A stretch of DNA of 64,000 bases from Paralcaligenes sp. KSB-10 (lineage in GTDB: Bacteria; Pseudomonadota; Gammaproteobacteria; Burkholderiales; Burkholderiaceae_B), in the NCBI RefSeq assembly GCF_021266465.1, contig NZ_CP089848.1, forward strand, positions 3,472,001-3,536,000, given 5' to 3'. Below are positions 35,056-45,034 of this stretch, piece after piece. The stretch's first letter is position 1. Every line of letters starts with the position of its first letter. The position numbers and the translations under genes were made by a program. The notes below the pieces were generated by a model that ran no database searches, was not told where the DNA came from, and saw nothing but the letters and a program-made list of their open reading frames with translations.

Positions 35056-36555
35056 ATGCAACGATTAGCGGACTGCATCACACATTGGGCTCGCAGCACG
35101 CCCGAAAACACCGCCATCGCCGATGCGCATGTCTGCTGGAACTACCGCGTGCTGGAGCAAATGGTGGACGAGGCCGGGCGATATCTCCTGGCAAGCAATA
35201 TTCGTCCAGGCGACCGCGTTGTCATGATTGGTGAAAACAGTGCCGCCCTGGCGGTACTGATCCTGGCCGCCGGACGGGTCAATGCCTGGGCCGTGCTCGA
35301 GAACGCCCGGCAGGCTCCCGCCGAGGTGGACGCGGTTTGCGAACACGCCCAGGCGCGGCGCATCATCTACGTCGTCGACAATTCTTCAAGCGCGCAAGAA
35401 CACGCCGACCGGCATGGGGCCATAGCCCAGGCAACGCCTTTCGGCCGTATCGCTCTCGGCGCCCTGAATGACGATTGCGAGCGCGAGCCGGTGCATGAGG
35501 AGCCCCATCGCCAGGTCGCGGCGCTGATCTACACCACAGGCAGCACCGGCACACCCAAAGGAGTGATGCTCACGCATGCCAACCTGCTGCATATCGGTGC
35601 GCTGATGAGGGATCTGCGCCGCGTGACTCCAGCCGACCATGTTTATGGCGTGCTGCCCATTACCCATGTCATGGGTTTGTCTTCGGGCCTTATCGGCACG
35701 CTGTCGGCGGGCGCGCGCATCACGCTCATTCCGCGCTTTTCGGTTCAGCCCTGTCTGCAGGCACTGCAACGCGACGGCATCACCATTCTGCAAGGCGCGC
35801 CGGCAATGTTCGCCAAGTTGGCCAAATCGGCCGAACCCGGACACCGGATCGATGCATCGCTACGCTTTATCGCCGTAGGCGGCGCGCCCCTTGATCCGGC
35901 GTTGAAAACCGAAGTCGAAACGGTATTCGGCCTGCCCCTGCATAACGGCTACGGGCTGACGGAAGCCTCGGCCTCTTGCTGGACACGAATAGACCTCGAC
36001 AATCCCGACAGCGCGGTGGGGCCGCCCAACCCCGGCATGGAAGTACGGATATGGAATGCCGCCGGCAAACAGGTGGCCGACGGTGAAGTCGGAGAACTCT
36101 GGGTACGCGGTCCCTGCGTCATGAAAGGCTACTACCGCGCGCCCGACCTGACCGCCAAGGCCTTGACGCCCGACGGCTGGTTCAACACCCAGGACTTGGC
36201 CAGCCAAAGGCCTGACGGGCGCATACACATCGAAGGCCGAACCAAAGACCTGATCATTCACTCGGGCTTCAACGTCTCTCCGCTGGAGGTGGAAACAGCT
36301 TTGAATGCCCACGCATCGGTACAGTATTCGGCCGTACTGGGCTACATGATCGACGGCAATGAAGAGATCATCGCCATCGTCGAGCCCATCGCCAACAGCT
36401 CGCTTGCCGAGGACGATTTGCGGCGGTTTCTGGCACCGCGCCTGTCCCCTTACAAACGGCCGACGCGTATCCTTTTCATGCAAACGCTGCCTGTTGCCCC
36501 GAACGGCAAAGTACTTAAACACCAACTACGGAAAAAACTGGGAGAAATGCTGTGA
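35056..36555 (+). CDS. Acyl-CoA synthetase / AMP-dependent ligase
   Basis: ANL-superfamily enzyme, 499 residues, which activates a carboxylic acid with ATP and CoA. P-loop LIYTTGSTGTPKGVML (about residue 158), NGYGLTEASAS (about 297), GWFNTQDLA (about 378), and the C-terminal lysine in LPVAPNGKVLKHQL (about 478). Carboxylate specificity is not evident. Its start follows the Bug gene by 18 bases and its stop overlaps the next gene by four, so it belongs to the same transcript. It is presumed to load the pathway's acid onto CoA for the hydratase and reductase. Confidence 0.88.
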   Translation: MQRLADCITHWARSTPENTAIADAHVCWNYRVLEQMVDEAGRYLLASNIRPGDRVVMIGENSAALAVLILAAGRVNAWAVLENARQAPAEVDAVCEHAQARRIIYVVDNSSSAQEHADRHGAIAQATPFGRIALGALNDDCEREPVHEEPHRQVAALIYTTGSTGTPKGVMLTHANLLHIGALMRDLRRVTPADHVYGVLPITHVMGLSSGLIGTLSAGARITLIPRFSVQPCLQALQRDGITILQGAPAMFAKLAKSAEPGHRIDASLRFIAVGGAPLDPALKTEVETVFGLPLHNGYGLTEASASCWTRIDLDNPDSAVGPPNPGMEVRIWNAAGKQVADGEVGELWVRGPCVMKGYYRAPDLTAKALTPDGWFNTQDLASQRPDGRIHIEGRTKDLIIHSGFNVSPLEVETALNAHASVQYSAVLGYMIDGNEEIIAIVEPIANSSLAEDDLRRFLAPRLSPYKRPTRILFMQTLPVAPNGKVLKHQLRKKLGEML

Positions 36556-37298
36556 ACAACGCGGTCACCTATGAATCGAAGGACGGAATTGCCGTCATTT
36601 CCATAAACCGCCCCGACCGCATGAATGCGATCGGCCCCGAAGTCGAGGCCGGCCTGGCACAGGCCTGGCAGCGCCTGAACGACAGCAGCGAAGACCGCGT
36701 GGGTATCCTCACAGGCGTAGGCAACAAGGCCTTTTCCGCAGGCAAGGACATGCACTCCGAAGCTCCGCCCGACTACCGCAGTTTTACCCCAGGCGTTGGC
36801 GTCATTCTTGAGAAACCACTTATTGCCTCGGTAAGCGGGTGGTGCATCGGCGGCGCAATCGTGCTCGTGCAAATGTGCGATTTGTGCGTGGCCACGGAAG
36901 ACTCGCGGTTTATGTACCCAGAGGCAAAAATGGGATTTGCCGGCGGCATGATTGCATCGTTGGCGGCCCGCATACCGCACAAGATCGCCATGGAATTGAT
37001 GCTGCTGGGCGAACCCCTCAGCGCCGAGCGAGCCTATCAAGTAGGGCTGGTGAACCGGCTTGTGCCGCCGGGACAGCATATGGAAGAAGCCATGAAACTG
37101 GCTCGCCGGCTTGCCGACAATGCGCCCCTGGTCATGAGCATGCTCAAACGCTTCGCTGCCGCCACCATTCCCCGCAGCCCCGTGGAAACTGCCGGCCACG
37201 CATGGCGGGAAAACGAACGTGTGTTCCAAAGCGCGGATTTTCAAGAGGGCCTGAACAGCTTCAAGGAAAATCGCCCCCCGAAATTCAATGGCCGTTGA
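36552..37298 (+). CDS. Enoyl-CoA hydratase/isomerase family protein
   Basis: Crotonase-fold protein, 248 residues, GTG start overlapping the ligase stop. Oxyanion-hole segments are KAFSAGKDMHSEAP (about residue 60) and SVSGWCIGGAIVLVQMCDL (about 95). The position of the usual catalytic Glu reads PEAKMGFAGG (about 118), with Glu kept, while the second Glu is less clear. Could hydrate an enoyl-CoA, isomerise it or cleave a thioester. Partner of the adjacent ligase and reductase. Confidence 0.85.
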   Translation: MNNAVTYESKDGIAVISINRPDRMNAIGPEVEAGLAQAWQRLNDSSEDRVGILTGVGNKAFSAGKDMHSEAPPDYRSFTPGVGVILEKPLIASVSGWCIGGAIVLVQMCDLCVATEDSRFMYPEAKMGFAGGMIASLAARIPHKIAMELMLLGEPLSAERAYQVGLVNRLVPPGQHMEEAMKLARRLADNAPLVMSMLKRFAAATIPRSPVETAGHAWRENERVFQSADFQEGLNSFKENRPPKFNGR

Positions 37299-37330
37299 AC
37301 CCATTCACCCAAACCGTTTAGGAGAGCCCG

Positions 37331-38323
37331 ATGTTCAAGGCATTACTGCTTACACAGGAAGAAAAAGCCACCAAGGCGGCAATCACTCAAGTAAGTGAAG
37401 ATCAGTTGCCCGCGGGCGACGTCACCGTGCGTATTCAATACTCGACGCTCAACTACAAAGACGCCCTGGCGATCACCGGACGCGGCCCGGTCGTGCGCAG
37501 CTTCCCGATGGTGCCTGGCATAGACTTCGCCGGCGTTGTCGAACATTCCGGCGATCCAGCCTTTGCGGCCGGCACCAGCGTCTTGCTCAACGGCTGGGGC
37601 GTGGGCGAAACGCACTGGGGCGGTCTGGCCGAGATCGCACGCGTTCCCGGAAAATGGCTGCTGCCAGTTCCCGCGGGGCTGACGGCCCGGCAATGCATGG
37701 CATTGGGCACCGCCGGATATACCGCCATGCTTTGCGTGCACAAGCTCGAGCAACACGGCCTGACTCCCGCAAGCGGTCCCATACTGGTGACAGGCGCCAA
37801 CGGTGGCGTCGGCAGCACCGCAATTGCAATTCTGGCTCGGCGCGGCTTCGAGGTGGTCGCTTCCACCGGCCGCCCGGACGCGCATGACCGTCTGACGTCC
37901 CTGGGCGCCAACCGTATCATCGACCGCCAAACGCTCAGCCAGCCGGGCAAGCCTTTGCAAAAGGAAAATTGGGCCGGTGCCATCGATAGCGTCGGCAGCC
38001 AGACCCTGGCCAACATCTGCGCCGCCATCCGCTATGACGGTATTGTCGCCGCCTGCGGCCTTGCACAGGGCATGGACTTTCCCGCAACCGTAGCCCCCTT
38101 CATCTTGCGCGGCATCACGTTGGCGGGGGTCGACAGCGTTCACGCCCCGATGGAACGGCGCCGTTCGGCCTGGAGCGATCTGGCCAGGACAATCCCGCTG
38201 GATCAACTGGAAAGCATGATCGAAGAAGTGCCTCTGGAGCGCGCCGCGGATCTTGCCATCCCGCTTCTGGCAGGTCAACTGTCCAAGGGCCGGGTCCTGG
38301 TGCGAGTCCAGGATGCAAAATAG
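37331..38323 (+). CDS. Acryloyl-CoA reductase-like MDR oxidoreductase (AcuI/YhdH family)
   Basis: 330-residue MDR enzyme of the YhdH/AcuI branch. N-terminus MFKALLLTQEEKATKAAI and YSTLNYKDALAITGRGPVVR are the branch's hallmarks. NADPH domain has ILVTGANGGVGSTAIAILARRGFEV (about residue 150) and ASTGRPDAHDRL for the phosphate. Characterised relatives reduce acryloyl-CoA to propionyl-CoA in acrylate/DMSP breakdown. Its place after a CoA ligase and a crotonase fits a C3-CoA route. Confidence 0.82.
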   Translation: MFKALLLTQEEKATKAAITQVSEDQLPAGDVTVRIQYSTLNYKDALAITGRGPVVRSFPMVPGIDFAGVVEHSGDPAFAAGTSVLLNGWGVGETHWGGLAEIARVPGKWLLPVPAGLTARQCMALGTAGYTAMLCVHKLEQHGLTPASGPILVTGANGGVGSTAIAILARRGFEVVASTGRPDAHDRLTSLGANRIIDRQTLSQPGKPLQKENWAGAIDSVGSQTLANICAAIRYDGIVAACGLAQGMDFPATVAPFILRGITLAGVDSVHAPMERRRSAWSDLARTIPLDQLESMIEEVPLERAADLAIPLLAGQLSKGRVLVRVQDAK

Positions 38324-38335
38324 GAGCGCGTTCCT

Positions 38336-38944
38336 ATGCAGGGCAATATCCACCGTTTACGAAATTTCGTGGCCACGGCCACGCTCATGGCCGATCAGGC
38401 TTCGCCGGAGCATGTGCCTCACCCGGACCTGCTGGCGGCGTTCCGGGAACTGATCGCATTCGACGACTGGCTTCCCGACACGTGCTGCGCGCCGCATCCC
38501 CTGCACTACCAGCAATACCTTTTGCATTGCGACCCTCTCGAGCGTTTCTCGCTGGTCAGCTTCGTCTGGGGTCCCGGACAGTCCACGCCGGTGCACGATC
38601 ACACTGTCTGGGGGTATATCGGCATGCTGCGCGGCGCGGAAATAAGCCAGCGCTTCCGCCGCAACGCGAGGGGCGGGTACAGTGAATGCGGCGCTGCACG
38701 GCGCCTTGAGCCAGGCAAGGTGGAAGAGCTGTCGCCTATTGACGGCGACATCCATAAAGTATGGAATGCGCATGCCGATGCCGCTTCGATCAGCATACAC
38801 TTGTATGGCGGAAATATCGGTGCAATCACCCGAAGTGTGTTTGATCCGGCCACCGGCGAGGCCAAGAACTTCATATCGGGCTACTCGTCGGCAACCCTTC
38901 CCAATTTATGGGACCGCTCGGCCTCGATCCGCACGGCGGCGTGA
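38336..38944 (+). CDS. 3-mercaptopropionate dioxygenase-like cupin (cysteine dioxygenase family)
   Basis: Non-haem iron thiol dioxygenase of 202 residues. FVWGPGQSTPVHDHTVWG (about residue 80-97) gives two of the three iron-binding His, and the third is in SISIHLYGGNIG (about 148). The patterns QQYLLHCDP, GMLRGAE and FISGYS with LPNLWD match bacterial 3-mercaptopropionate dioxygenases rather than mammalian CDO. Such enzymes turn 3-mercaptopropionate (some also cysteine) into the sulfinate. 13 bases after the AcuI-like gene, so co-transcribed; suggests organosulfur C3 metabolism. Confidence 0.82.
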   Translation: MQGNIHRLRNFVATATLMADQASPEHVPHPDLLAAFRELIAFDDWLPDTCCAPHPLHYQQYLLHCDPLERFSLVSFVWGPGQSTPVHDHTVWGYIGMLRGAEISQRFRRNARGGYSECGAARRLEPGKVEELSPIDGDIHKVWNAHADAASISIHLYGGNIGAITRSVFDPATGEAKNFISGYSSATLPNLWDRSASIRTAA

Positions 38945-39017
38945 CAGCGCCGCATACCTCCGGAATCAGCGGGCATTCATGGTATCTTCTTTATTCTGAA
39001 TTCTAGGAGCCTGGTAG

Positions 39018-39782
39018 ATGGACAAGACGCTGCTAAAAGGCTTGATGGTTCTCGAAGCAGTTACCGACGTCGAAAACCAGCCTAAAACCATAGACGAACT
39101 CGCAGCCCGTGTCGGCCTTACCCGCAGCAACACACATCGAACCCTGCAGACGCTGGTGCATGCCGGCTACGTGATCAAGGACGAAGAAGGCGGTGCCTAC
39201 CGCGGCACGATTCGTCTGTTCGAACTGGGTGCGCGGCAACTGGCGCAACTCGACGTCCGCAAACTGGCTTCACCCGCCATGCGCATACTTGCGGACAAAA
39301 CAGGCGAAACGGTGCACCTGTCGGTGCTCGATGGCATCGATGTGGTCTACATCGACAAGATCGACTGCCCTCAGCCCATACGCGCCTATTCCATGGTGGG
39401 CGGCCGCGCGCCCGCCTACGCGGTGGCAACGGGCAAGGCCTTGCTGGCTTATCAGCCGGAAGGGTATCTGGAGCGCTTCGCCAGCGCACTGGCGACGCAC
39501 ACCAAGGTTACCCTGACATCGCTGCCTGTGCTCAAAGAAGAACTGCGCAAGATCGTCCGCACCGGATACGCGGTGAATCGCGGCGAATGGCGGGACGGCG
39601 TGGGCGGCCTGGCCGTCGCGACCTTCAACAGTCTTGACCAGCCCGTGGCGGCGGTCGGGATTTCCGGCCCGCTCGACCGGCTTACTCCCGCACGCATGAA
39701 GCAGTTCGTGCCGGACGTCGTGGCGTGCGCCAAATCGATTTCGCGCAGCATGGGATACCAGCACGGCTTTCTTGACGAATAG
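39018..39782 (+). CDS. IclR-family transcriptional regulator
   Basis: 254 residues. N-terminal winged helix with TIDELAARVGLTRSNTHRTLQTLVHAGYV (split pattern, residues 24-53), followed by the GAF-like effector domain, including VHLSVLDGIDVVYIDKID and YAVATGKALLAYQPEG. IclR proteins usually sense aromatic or carboxylic acids. Last gene of the catabolic cluster and its likely regulator. The palindrome at 31196-31232 is a candidate site. The urease cluster follows after only 27 bases. Confidence 0.9.
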   Translation: MDKTLLKGLMVLEAVTDVENQPKTIDELAARVGLTRSNTHRTLQTLVHAGYVIKDEEGGAYRGTIRLFELGARQLAQLDVRKLASPAMRILADKTGETVHLSVLDGIDVVYIDKIDCPQPIRAYSMVGGRAPAYAVATGKALLAYQPEGYLERFASALATHTKVTLTSLPVLKEELRKIVRTGYAVNRGEWRDGVGGLAVATFNSLDQPVAAVGISGPLDRLTPARMKQFVPDVVACAKSISRSMGYQHGFLDE

Positions 39783-39809
39783 CCGGCACACATTCTGATA
39801 TTTGCCCAA

Positions 39810-40664
39810 ATGCCGACCCCTTTGACCGAATGGCACGCCAGATTATCGCTTTCCTTCTCGCGTCACGATTCAAATAAAACCGTACTTTCCGGGAACCGGC
39901 ACGAGGGCCCTTTGTTGGTGCAGAAAGCCCTCTATCCTGAAGGGCCGAACGTCTGCCACGTTGCGATATTGCATCCGCCCTCCGGCATCGCCGGCGGCGA
40001 TGCCCTGGCAATCGATATTCACGCGGACCAGGGCGCCCACGCCCTGCTGACCACCCCGGGAGCCACGCGCTGGTACAAGTCCAATGGCCGACATGCCTCG
40101 CAGACGGTCGACCTCCATTTGGGCGCCGAAGCGCGGCTGGACTGGTTGCCGCAGGAAAATATCTTTTTCGAGCAGGCGCAGGCCACTTCCTCGACCCAGT
40201 TGCACCTGCAAAACGGTTCCCGCGCGATAGGTTGGGAAATCACCCAACTGGGCAGCGTTGCCGCGCAGCCAGCATGGGCGGCAGGCGCGGTGCAGCTTAA
40301 TACCCGCATTCTGCTGGACGAACGTCTTATCTGGCTGGATGCCGGTGAAATTCATGCCGACGGCCTGCTTCGAACCACGGCCAATGGGCTGGCGGGCTTT
40401 CCGGCGATGGGAACGCTATGGGCCTTTGGACCGAGCCTGGAATCCGGGCAAATCGACCGCCTGGCTCAAACCCTGCCCTGGAGTGACGCGTTGCGTGCCG
40501 GCATCACCTGTCTGCCGCAAAAAAACGAACAAGGCCTGTGCCTGGTACGGGTATTGGGCCGGCATGTGGCCGATATCAAGGCCTTGCTCATCGAATTGTG
40601 GATGGCGCTGCGCCCTGCGTTGCTTGAAACACCGGGGCAATATTTGCGTCTCTGGAGTACATGA
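39810..40664 (+). CDS. ureD: Urease accessory protein UreD
   Basis: Nickel-insertion chaperone, 284 residues, which forms the UreDFG complex on apo-urease. Recognisable family segments are [20 protein letters not shown] (about residue 30), PPSGIAGGD (about 55) and [11 protein letters not shown] (about 78), typical of UreD/UreH. First gene of a ureDAJBCEFG cluster. Starts 27 bases after the IclR gene, so the urease promoter may lie inside that gene or the cluster may be read through. Confidence 0.93.
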   Translation: MPTPLTEWHARLSLSFSRHDSNKTVLSGNRHEGPLLVQKALYPEGPNVCHVAILHPPSGIAGGDALAIDIHADQGAHALLTTPGATRWYKSNGRHASQTVDLHLGAEARLDWLPQENIFFEQAQATSSTQLHLQNGSRAIGWEITQLGSVAAQPAWAAGAVQLNTRILLDERLIWLDAGEIHADGLLRTTANGLAGFPAMGTLWAFGPSLESGQIDRLAQTLPWSDALRAGITCLPQKNEQGLCLVRVLGRHVADIKALLIELWMALRPALLETPGQYLRLWST

Positions 40665-40747
40665 ACAACGCTTTATTGCGCCATAATAAGCTGTGTTTGG
40701 CCACGCTGAAATACTACACTGTACCGATACCCAACAGGAATCCCTCC

Positions 40748-41050
40748 ATGGAATTGACCCCGCGCGAAAAGGACAAATTACTGATTTTTACCGCTGCCCT
40801 TCTGGCCGAAAGACGCAAGGCCCGCGGCGTAAAACTCAACTATCCCGAATCGATTGCCCTGATTACCGCTGCCCTGCTCGAAGGTGCCCGCGACGGCCGT
40901 ACCGTAGCCGAACTCATGCATGAAGGTACCCAGGTACTGTCGCGCGCCGATGTCATGGAAGGCGTACCCGAAATGATTCCCGATATTCAGGTTGAAGCAA
41001 CCTTTCCCGACGGAACCAAGCTGGTTACCGTGCACAACCCCATTATTTAA
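40748..41050 (+). CDS. ureA: Urease gamma subunit
   Basis: Smallest structural subunit, 100 residues, the usual length. [23 protein letters not shown] and [21 protein letters not shown] are textbook UreA. The ATG at 40748 is chosen over an upstream in-frame ATG because it gives the standard N-terminus. Works with UreB and UreC in the (abc)3 urease that hydrolyses urea to ammonia and carbamate. Confidence 0.97.
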   Translation: MELTPREKDKLLIFTAALLAERRKARGVKLNYPESIALITAALLEGARDGRTVAELMHEGTQVLSRADVMEGVPEMIPDIQVEATFPDGTKLVTVHNPII

Positions 41051-41085
41051 GACCTGCCCGTTCTTACTCTTTTATGGAACTCCCT

Positions 41086-41700
41086 ATGTCAACTCATACT
41101 ACCTTGCGCTCCGTCGGCATTTTTTCCGCCCGCGCCCTTGGCCTGGCTCTTGTGACAGGGGTCGCTTCAGCGCATCCCGGACACGAAGTGTCCAGCAATA
41201 TGTTTCTGTCCGGCCTGATACATCCCCTGACCGGTTTCGATCACCTGTTCGCCATGCTGGCCGTCGGACTATGGAGCGCGCTCGCGCACAAAAACCTGCG
41301 GCAGGCCGCCTGGACACCCGTCAGCTTTCTCTGCCTGCTGCTGGCTGGGGCTTTCATGGGAATTGCCGGCCTGCGTCTGCCGGCCGTCGAACCCATCATC
41401 ACGGCCTCGGTGCTGGTCCTGGGCCTGCTCGTGGCCAGCCGTCTATCTCTGCCAACCTGGGCCGGCGCGGCGCTGGTGGGGTTTTTCGCCATTTTCCACG
41501 GTATGGCGCACGGCTCCGAGCTGCCCGAAAGCGGTAGCGCGCTGGCCTTTGTGGCAGGGTTCATGCTGACGACTTTCTCGCTGCACGTGGCGGGCCTGGC
41601 GGCGGGTTTCAGCCTGAAACAGCACAATGTATGGTTGACGCGCCTGGCGGGCGGCGCCATTGCCTTGTATGGGGTGTCGCTGGCATCGGCACTGGCCTGA
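41086..41700 (+). CDS. ureJ: HupE/UreJ-family membrane protein
   Basis: Inner-membrane protein of about 204 residues. A signal-like first helix ends at VASAHPGHEV, where HPGH is the conserved HupE/UreJ metal-binding motif. HPLTGFDHLFAMLAVGLWSA, FFAIFHGMAHG and LHVAGLAAG are further His-containing family segments. Believed to be a nickel permease or exchanger supplying urease. ATG 41086 (GGA upstream) preferred; ATG 41074 is in frame. Insertion between ureA and ureB is the Bordetella-type arrangement. Confidence 0.88.
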   Translation: MSTHTTLRSVGIFSARALGLALVTGVASAHPGHEVSSNMFLSGLIHPLTGFDHLFAMLAVGLWSALAHKNLRQAAWTPVSFLCLLLAGAFMGIAGLRLPAVEPIITASVLVLGLLVASRLSLPTWAGAALVGFFAIFHGMAHGSELPESGSALAFVAGFMLTTFSLHVAGLAAGFSLKQHNVWLTRLAGGAIALYGVSLASALA

Positions 41701-41727
41701 AGCGACCCGTTTTTTTAGGATAGCGAC

Positions 41728-42033
41728 ATGATTCCAGGTGAAATCCTTGCCGAACCCGGCCAAATAGAACTTAACGCCGGCCGCAAAACGTGTGTGGTCG
41801 ATGTGGTCAATACGGGCGATCGCCCGGTACAGATAGGCTCGCACTATCATTTTGCCGAAGCCAATGCCGCGCTGAAATTCGACCGCAGGGCCGCGCGCGG
41901 TTTTCGCCTGAATATTGCCGCGGGCACGGCGGTGCGCTTCGAACCGGGACAGAAACGCACGGTGGAACTGGTTGCCGTCGCCGGCGAACGCAAAATCTAC
42001 GGGTTCAATGGCGACGTCATGGGAGCGCTCTGA
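41728..42033 (+). CDS. ureB: Urease beta subunit
   Basis: 101 residues, normal length. [40 protein letters not shown] and LRFEPG-type [13 protein letters not shown] are standard UreB. AGGATAG lies upstream. The stop overlaps the ureC start by one base. Confidence 0.97.
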   Translation: MIPGEILAEPGQIELNAGRKTCVVDVVNTGDRPVQIGSHYHFAEANAALKFDRRAARGFRLNIAAGTAVRFEPGQKRTVELVAVAGERKIYGFNGDVMGAL

Positions 42034-43748
42034 TGGTAACCATATCGCGCAGCGCTTATGCCGAAATATTCGGCCCCACCACCGTCAACGGCAAGGGCGA
42101 CCGCGTACGCCTGGCCGATACCCAGTTGCTCGCCGAAGTCGAAAAAGACTACACCATTTTCGGCGAGGAGGTTAAATTCGGCGGCGGCAAGGTCATCCGC
42201 GACGGCATGGGGCAAAGCCAGCGCATGAGCGCCGACTGCGTCGATACCGTGATCACCAACGCGCTGATCATCGATGCGGTAAGCGGCATCATCAAGGCCG
42301 ATATCGGCATCAAGAACGGCCACATATCAGGTATAGGCAAGGCCGGCAATCCCGATATCCAGCCGGGAGTCACCATTGTGGTCGGCCCGGGCACCGAGGC
42401 CATCGCCGGCGAAGGCATGATAGTGACGGCGGGCGCCATCGATAGCCATATCCATTTCATTTGCCCGCAGCAGATCGAAGAAGCCCTGGCGACCGGGACC
42501 ACCACCCTGATCGGGGGCGGCACGGGTCCCGCTACCGGCACGCTGGCCACGACATGCACGCCCGGCCCCTGGCATATTCATTCCATGCTGTCGGCGCTGG
42601 ATGCCTTTCCGGTCAATATCGGCTTGCTGGGGAAAGGCAATGCCAGCCTGCCGGGTCCTTTGTTCGAGCAGGTCAGCGCTGGCGCAATCGGCCTCAAACT
42701 GCACGAAGACTGGGGCAGCACGCCTGCTGCCATCGACTGCTGCCTGTCGGTTGCCGAGCGGACCGATATCCAGGTCGCCATACATAGCGACACGCTGAAC
42801 GAATCCGGCTTCGTCGAAGCCACCTTCAAAGCGTTCAAGGGCCGTACCATTCACTCATTCCATACCGAAGGTGCGGGTGGCGGCCATGCTCCCGATATCA
42901 TCCGCGCGGCGGGATTGCCCAATGTCCTGCCGGCTTCCACCAATCCGACCATGCCGTTCACGGCCAATACCATCGACGAGCATCTGGACATGCTGATGGT
43001 CTGCCATCACCTGAACCCCTCTATCGCCGAAGACCTGGCCTTTGCCGAAAGCCGCATTCGCCGCGAAACCATCGCCGCCGAAGACGTGCTGCACGATTTG
43101 GGCGCCTTTTCCATCATGAGCTCCGACTCGCAGGCCATGGGACGCGTGGGCGAAGTGGTTTTGCGTACCTGGCAAAGCGCCGACAAAATGAAAATCCAGC
43201 GTGGCGCACTGCAGGGCGACAGCGCTCGCTCCGACAACCAGCGCATCAAGCGCTACATTGCCAAATACACCATTAATCCGGCCATCGCCCACGGCATTTC
43301 GCACAAGGTCGGATCCATCGAGGTGGGCAAGCTGGCCGATATCGTGCTCTGGCGCCCGGCCTTTTTTGGCGTGAAAGCCAATCTGGTGCTGAAAGGCGGC
43401 ATGATCGCTTCAGCCACCGTGGGCGATCCGGGTGCCTCCATTTCCACCCCGCAGCCGGTACACTCGCGCCCCATGTTCGGTTCATTCGGCAAGGGCTTGA
43501 AAACTTCCCTGACCTTCCTCTCACAAGCCGGCATGGAAAATCCCGCCGTCCACGCCCTGGGGTTGGTCAAAACCCTGGAAGCCGTGCACGGCTGCCGCAC
43601 CGTCTCCAAGAAAGACATGGTGCACAACGACTGGCTGCCCCATATTACGGTCGACCCGCAAACGTACCAGGTCATGGCCGACGGCCAGTTGCTCAGTTGC
43701 GAGCCCGCCAAAATACTGCCCATGGCGCAGCGCTATTTTTTATTCTAA
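42033..43748 (+). CDS. ureC: Urease alpha subunit (catalytic)
   Basis: 571 residues carrying the dinickel site. Nickel-binding His pair in [12 protein letters not shown] (about residue 137), carbamylated Lys in [13 protein letters not shown] (about 220), further His in [12 protein letters not shown] (about 275), the flap with Cys-His in [10 protein letters not shown] (about 320), and Asp in [12 protein letters not shown] (about 363). All active-site residues are present. Start ATG at 42033 yields [16 protein letters not shown]; the longer open frame upstream is a shadow of ureB. Confidence 0.98.
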   Translation: MVTISRSAYAEIFGPTTVNGKGDRVRLADTQLLAEVEKDYTIFGEEVKFGGGKVIRDGMGQSQRMSADCVDTVITNALIIDAVSGIIKADIGIKNGHISGIGKAGNPDIQPGVTIVVGPGTEAIAGEGMIVTAGAIDSHIHFICPQQIEEALATGTTTLIGGGTGPATGTLATTCTPGPWHIHSMLSALDAFPVNIGLLGKGNASLPGPLFEQVSAGAIGLKLHEDWGSTPAAIDCCLSVAERTDIQVAIHSDTLNESGFVEATFKAFKGRTIHSFHTEGAGGGHAPDIIRAAGLPNVLPASTNPTMPFTANTIDEHLDMLMVCHHLNPSIAEDLAFAESRIRRETIAAEDVLHDLGAFSIMSSDSQAMGRVGEVVLRTWQSADKMKIQRGALQGDSARSDNQRIKRYIAKYTINPAIAHGISHKVGSIEVGKLADIVLWRPAFFGVKANLVLKGGMIASATVGDPGASISTPQPVHSRPMFGSFGKGLKTSLTFLSQAGMENPAVHALGLVKTLEAVHGCRTVSKKDMVHNDWLPHITVDPQTYQVMADGQLLSCEPAKILPMAQRYFLF

Positions 43749-43750
43749 AC

Positions 43751-44326
43751 ATGCGACTCATCAAAAAATACCTGCGCGGAGTCACGGTCGCCAAGGCCCT
43801 GACCCGCCATGCCCCCACAGTGATCCTACCCTTCGAGGCACGACGCCGCAGCCGCCAGAAAATCACCCTCGATACGGGAGAAGAAGTCGGACTCCTGCTC
43901 GAACGCGGCACAGTCTTGCGCAATGGCGATATGCTCGTTGCCGACGATGGAAAATTCATTCTGGTGCAAGCCGCTCAAGAAACCGTCTTGCGAGTTACGG
44001 CCAAAACACCAACCCAACTCACACGCGCCGCCTACCATCTGGGCAATCGCCACATCCTGGTCGAAATCGGGCCGGGTTATTTGCAGCTTGAACACGATCC
44101 AGTCCTGGTAGATATGCTGCGGCACCTGGGCGATATAAGCGTCGAAACCATCGAACACGTGTTCGAGCCGGATGCCGGTGCCTACGGCGGCGGCCACAAG
44201 CACGGGCATGACGAAACCTTCGAAGAAGATTACGCACTGGCGCAAGCCGCCTACACGGCTCGCGAAGCTACGAACGATCACGGGCACTCGCACAGCCATT
44301 CGCATCATCACCACAAGCACGAATAG
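43751..44326 (+). CDS. ureE: Urease accessory nickel metallochaperone UreE
   Basis: 191 residues, two bases after ureC. N-terminal domain has [23 protein letters not shown], and the metal-binding domain has [13 protein letters not shown] with its conserved His. The C-terminus is a histidine tail ([15 protein letters not shown]) for nickel storage. I use ATG 43751 because an upstream in-frame start would lie inside ureC. In B. bronchiseptica ureE and ureF are reported fused; here they are separate. Confidence 0.94.
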   Translation: MRLIKKYLRGVTVAKALTRHAPTVILPFEARRRSRQKITLDTGEEVGLLLERGTVLRNGDMLVADDGKFILVQAAQETVLRVTAKTPTQLTRAAYHLGNRHILVEIGPGYLQLEHDPVLVDMLRHLGDISVETIEHVFEPDAGAYGGGHKHGHDETFEEDYALAQAAYTAREATNDHGHSHSHSHHHHKHE

Positions 44327-44335
44327 GCTCGAACC

Positions 44336-45025
44336 ATGAATACGAGCCAACTGGCCGCGCTGCTGCAACTGTCTTCTCCTGCACTTCCCATTGGCGGGTT
44401 CAGCTATTCGCAGGGTTTTGAAGCCGCGGTCGACCAGCAGCTCGTCAGCGACGAATCCAGCGCCAGCCGCTGGATCGAAGACCAGCTCACGGTGGTCATG
44501 GCTCAGTGCGACGCCCCCGTCTGGATGCTTTTATTCGATGCCTGGTCTACCCGGGACTTCGTTCAGGCCAGCTATTGGAACGACTGGTTCCACGCTTCAC
44601 GCGAAACAAATGAAATGCGCAGGGAAACCGAACAAATGGGCTGGTCGCTGGCCAAGCTGGCTTCTGATCTGAACTGGGGTGAAAAGGCCGCCCTGTCGCA
44701 TCTGCTCCAACATGACCCCATCACCTTGCTCGCCGCCCATGCCTTTTCCGCCCACGCGCTGACTTTGAACCGGCAGGACGGCCTGACGGCCTGCCTGTTT
44801 TCCTGGCTTGAAAACCAGGTCATGGCCGCCATCAAAACCATTCCCCTGGGGCAGGCGGCAGGCCAGCGCATTCTGAATCAATTGCGCCAGCTTATTCCCG
44901 ACGTTATCCAGCAGGCGGAAATTCGCGCCGCCGATAGCCCTCCGCATATATGTTCCATGGGTCCCCAACTGGCAATTCTGTCATCCCGCCACGAGACTCA
45001 ATACTCCCGCTTGTTTCGTTCGTAA
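44336..45025 (+). CDS. ureF: Urease accessory protein UreF
   Basis: 229 residues, all-helical, with LSSPALPIGGFSYSQGFEAAVDQ at the start and TRETNEMRRETEQMG-like ASRETNEMRRE near residue 93, the UreF signature. Bridges UreD and UreG in the maturation complex. The C-terminal SRHETQYSRLFRS tail matches family ends. Confidence 0.94.
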   Translation: MNTSQLAALLQLSSPALPIGGFSYSQGFEAAVDQQLVSDESSASRWIEDQLTVVMAQCDAPVWMLLFDAWSTRDFVQASYWNDWFHASRETNEMRRETEQMGWSLAKLASDLNWGEKAALSHLLQHDPITLLAAHAFSAHALTLNRQDGLTACLFSWLENQVMAAIKTIPLGQAAGQRILNQLRQLIPDVIQQAEIRAADSPPHICSMGPQLAILSSRHETQYSRLFRS

Positions 45026-45034
45026 AGGATATCC

